Shown in pieces: positions 61,788 through 64,000 of a stretch of 64,000 nt of DNA. Position 1 is the first letter of the stretch, and each line of letters begins with the position of its first letter. The position numbers were made by a program, and so were the translations under genes. The DNA is from Micromonospora sp. NBC_01699 (GTDB lineage: Bacteria > Actinomycetota > Actinomycetes > Mycobacteriales > Micromonosporaceae), in the NCBI RefSeq assembly GCF_036250065.1, contig NZ_CP109199.1, forward strand, positions 7,314,001 to 7,378,000, read 5' to 3'. Under the pieces are notes generated by a model. It had not been told where the DNA came from, did not search any database, and saw nothing but the letters and a program-made list of their open reading frames with translations.

Positions 61788-63115
61788 CGGCGCCGGTCCA
61801 GCAGCAGCACGTCCACGGTGGAGCCGGCGGCCGCCGTCGTGACCCGCTCCCCGAGCACCAGCAGGCCGTTCGCCTCGGCCAGCCCGGCCAGGGTGTGCGG
61901 ACCGCCGCGCAGCGGCTGGACGGTGTAACCGCCGCCGCGCCGCTCGGCGACGTGCGCGGGGCGGAACTCGCGCAGCCCGCCGGGGGACGACACGGTCTCC
62001 AGCAGGTGCGCGCGTACGCTCGGCCGGAACACCGGCTCGGCGCCAGCGAGCAGCTGGATCGCCGGGCGGGCCAGCATCTCGAAGCCGATCAACGCGGCAC
62101 CGGGTTCACCGGGCAGACAGACCACCGGAACCTCCTCGGCACCGACCGTACCGAATCCGAGGGCACTACCGGGGTACAGGGCCACCTCGGTGAAGGTCAC
62201 CGGCCCGGCCCGGCCGGCGTCGCGGCGGGACAGGATGCGCCGGACCATGTCGCCGGGGCCGGTGCCGGTACCACCGGTGGTGATGATCAGATCCGCCCGC
62301 AGGGTCTGGTCCTCCAGCAGGCCGCGCAGCCCCTCCGGGTCGTCGTCGCAGATCCCGACCCGGTACGCGAGCGCCCCGACCTCGGCCGCGGCGGCGGTCA
62401 GCGCGTGCGAGTTGGTGTCCACCACCTGACCGGGCTGGCTCGGTCGGCCCACCTCGACGAGTTCGTCACCGGTCGCCACGATCACCACCCGAGGGCTCGG
62501 CCGGACCACCACGTGCCCGATACCGGTGGCGGCGAACACCGCGACCAGCGCCGGTGAGACGTACGTGCCGGAGCGGGCGAGCAGTGCCCCGGCCGGCATC
62601 TCCTCCCCGGCCCGGCGCAGGCCGTACCCGCGTTTCGGCACCCGGAAGATCTCCACCGCGGCCATGCCCTGGTCGGTCCACTCGACCGGGACGACGACGT
62701 CGGCGGCGATCGGCAGCGGGGACCCGGCCGCCACCGAGAAGCAGGAGCCGGGGGTGAGCCGGACCGGGCGCCAACTCGCCGCCCCCAGGTCGCCGACGAC
62801 GTTGAGCCGCACCGGGCGGGTGTCGCCGGGGCGGCCACGACCGGGTGCGCCGGTGCCGGGCGGGATGAAGCCGCCGCCCCGCCCGGCACCGGCGAGGTCC
62901 TCCCAGCGGGCCGCGTACCCGTCGATCGCGGCCTGGTCGAACGCCGGGTACGGATGCGGCGCGAGAACGTCCTCGGCGAGCACGTTCCCGTACGCCTGGG
63001 TGAGGTCGAGGTCGAGCGGGGGCAGCGCTCGCAGCCTGCGCAGCGTGCTGCCCAGGTATTCGGCGAGCGGCGTCAGCTCGTTAGCGGCCGCCTCGGCATC
63101 GGCCGTGGCTGTCAT
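61784..63115 (-). CDS. glp: Gephyrin-like molybdotransferase Glp (MoeA family)
   Basis: A 443-residue MoeA/gephyrin-E-type protein. LTPLAEYLGSTLRRLRALPPLDLDLTQAYGNVLAEDVLAPHPYPAFDQAAIDGYA opens the family. Then come VPVEWTD, the domain III motif VVDTNSHALTAAAAEVGAL, ITTGGTGTGPGDMVRRIL and VVCLPGEPGAALIGFEMLARPAI. Family members insert molybdenum into molybdopterin; the Glp paralogue beside galU and sepX has taken up a division role, and its location favours that here. The usual GGxSxG motif reads GGTGTG, a deviation at the catalytic/binding loop that fits a non-enzymatic Glp. ATG 63115 overlaps galU (ATGA). Confidence 0.88.
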   Translation of the reverse strand: MTATADAEAAANELTPLAEYLGSTLRRLRALPPLDLDLTQAYGNVLAEDVLAPHPYPAFDQAAIDGYAARWEDLAGAGRGGGFIPPGTGAPGRGRPGDTRPVRLNVVGDLGAASWRPVRLTPGSCFSVAAGSPLPIAADVVVPVEWTDQGMAAVEIFRVPKRGYGLRRAGEEMPAGALLARSGTYVSPALVAVFAATGIGHVVVRPSPRVVIVATGDELVEVGRPSQPGQVVDTNSHALTAAAAEVGALAYRVGICDDDPEGLRGLLEDQTLRADLIITTGGTGTGPGDMVRRILSRRDAGRAGPVTFTEVALYPGSALGFGTVGAEEVPVVCLPGEPGAALIGFEMLARPAIQLLAGAEPVFRPSVRAHLLETVSSPGGLREFRPAHVAERRGGGYTVQPLRGGPHTLAGLAEANGLLVLGERVTTAAAGSTVDVLLLDRRR

Positions 63116-64000
63116 GTATTGCGCCCGCCGAACGCCTCCGAGTTGACGAAGTCGGCGAGCCACTGCCGGAACTCCCGGCCCAGGTCGTCGCGCTGGCTGG
63201 CGAGTTGCACCACCGCCTGGAGGTAGCCCAGTGGCATGCCGGTGTCGAACCGGGTGCCCCGGTAGACGATGGCGTGCACCGGGGTGCCCTCGTCCAGCAG
63301 CGTCGCCATCGCGTCGGTGAGCTGGATCTCGCCGCCGCTGCCCGGCCCGGTACGCCGGATCGCCTCGAAGATCTTGCCCGGCAGGATGTACCGGCCGAGT
63401 ACGGCGAGGTTGCTCGGCGCGTCCTCCGGTGCCGGCTTCTCCACCAGGCCGGTCACCCGGACCACCTCGCCGAGGTCGGTCAGCTCCGGCTCGGCGGGGG
63501 CGACCGAGGCGATGCCGTACCGCTTGGTCTCCTCCGGCGGCACCTCCATGAACGCCAGCACGATGCCGTCGGTACGGGCCTGTAGGTCGAGCATGGCCGG
63601 CAGCAGCGGCTCGGCCAGGTCCACGAACTCGTCGCCGAGCAGTACGGCGAACGGCGCCTCGGTGCCCACGTGCGCCTCGGCGCAGCCGATCGCGTGGCCG
63701 AGCCCGAGCGGCTCGTGCTGCCGGGAGGTGAAGATCTCGACCAGCTGGCTGGGCTTGCGTACCGCTTCCAGCCGCTTCAGGTCACCCTTCTTCTCCAGGT
63801 GCGCCTCCAGCGACGGCGAGCGGTCGAAGTGATCCACCATGGAAGTCTTGCCCCGGCCGGTGACCAGCAGGACGTCACGGATACCGGCTGCGGCGGCCTC
63901 CTCGATGATGTACTGAAGTACCGGGCGGTCCACCACCGGCAGCAGTTCCTTGGGAACCGCCTTGGTGGCGGGCAGGAATCGGGTGGCCAGACCCGCGGCG
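63112..64000 (-). CDS. galU: UTP--glucose-1-phosphate uridylyltransferase GalU, C-terminal part
   Basis: The frame stays open to the window edge; the first visible residues AAGLATRFLPATKAVPKELLPVVDRP are the nucleotide-binding start of GalU. Only the first few residues and the start codon are missing. Further markers are EEAAAAGIRDVLLVTGRGK, LGLGHAIGCAEAHVGTEAPFAVLLGDEF, GIVEKP-like VTGLVEKPAPEDAPSNLAVLGRYIL and GGEIQLTDAMATLL. It makes UDP-glucose for glycans. Its TGA overlaps the glp ATG, so it heads the galU-glp-rimJ-sepX operon. Confidence 0.95.
   Translation of the reverse strand, partial: AAGLATRFLPATKAVPKELLPVVDRPVLQYIIEEAAAAGIRDVLLVTGRGKTSMVDHFDRSPSLEAHLEKKGDLKRLEAVRKPSQLVEIFTSRQHEPLGLGHAIGCAEAHVGTEAPFAVLLGDEFVDLAEPLLPAMLDLQARTDGIVLAFMEVPPEETKRYGIASVAPAEPELTDLGEVVRVTGLVEKPAPEDAPSNLAVLGRYILPGKIFEAIRRTGPGSGGEIQLTDAMATLLDEGTPVHAIVYRGTRFDTGMPLGYLQAVVQLASQRDDLGREFRQWLADFVNSEAFGGRNT

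Overview
The window is high-GC DNA with GTG/TTG starts, GGAGG-type ribosome sites and many 1-4 nt gene overlaps. Together with a GlnX-GlnH-PknG locus, a Glp/GlpR(SepX)-GalU cluster, an XRE-DUF397 pair and a protein O-mannosyltransferase, this points to an actinomycete, most likely Micromonosporaceae. The species cannot be fixed from sequence alone.

Layout. 1-7.1 kb: end of a membrane protein, rsmI, protein mannosyltransferase, a DUF418 membrane protein divergent from a TetR regulator, a quinone-oxidoreductase-like enzyme and a small unknown. 7.4-10.1 kb: trehalose synthase and a secreted HNH-type nuclease. 10.1-19.8 kb: a six-gene leftward operon (glnX, glnH, unknown, pknG, VWA protein, membrane NTPase). 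20-33.3 kb: a PQQ-type propeller lipoprotein, a second zinc-independent oxidoreductase, a very large secreted nuclease/5'-nucleotidase, a secreted glycerophosphodiesterase, a ThDP enzyme and an acyltransferase-SGNH protein. 33.5-50.5 kb: an accessory CRISPR island. 50.6-59.7 kb: an ECF sigma factor with a membrane propeller partner, DUF1697, a TAP-like peptidase, a D-Ala-D-Ala carboxypeptidase, a GNAT enzyme, a PLP dehydratase and a DNRLRE secreted protein. 59.9-64 kb: tRNA-Ala(CGC) and the sepX/glpR-rimJ-like-glp-galU cluster.

The CRISPR island holds a complete type I-C set on the minus strand (cas3, cas5, cas8c, cas7, cas4, cas1, cas2). It also has two large arrays (27 and 29 repeats of 37 nt), a decayed third remnant, an XRE/DUF397 pair, six overlapping mini-genes and a cysteine hydrolase. 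Both arrays run leftwards from homologous leaders (129 nt, gapless) at their right ends, with degenerate old repeats at the left ends. Array 1 also keeps a broken piece of a cas2 3' end beyond its leader.

The most striking observation is in array 2. At its leader junction exactly 4 nt of the repeat are missing. Every later repeat has been re-cut in a shifted register: it lacks those 4 nt and instead carries the 4 spacer-derived bases TGAG from the other side, so its length stays 37. This looks like a natural experiment showing leader-anchored, fixed-length (ruler) repeat duplication. It predicts that the six newest crRNAs carry 4 non-spacer bases at the start of the guide.

A second notable signal is a pair of long palindromes with conserved loops. 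Each sits behind a polypyrimidine tract at a convergent gene junction, about 18 kb apart.
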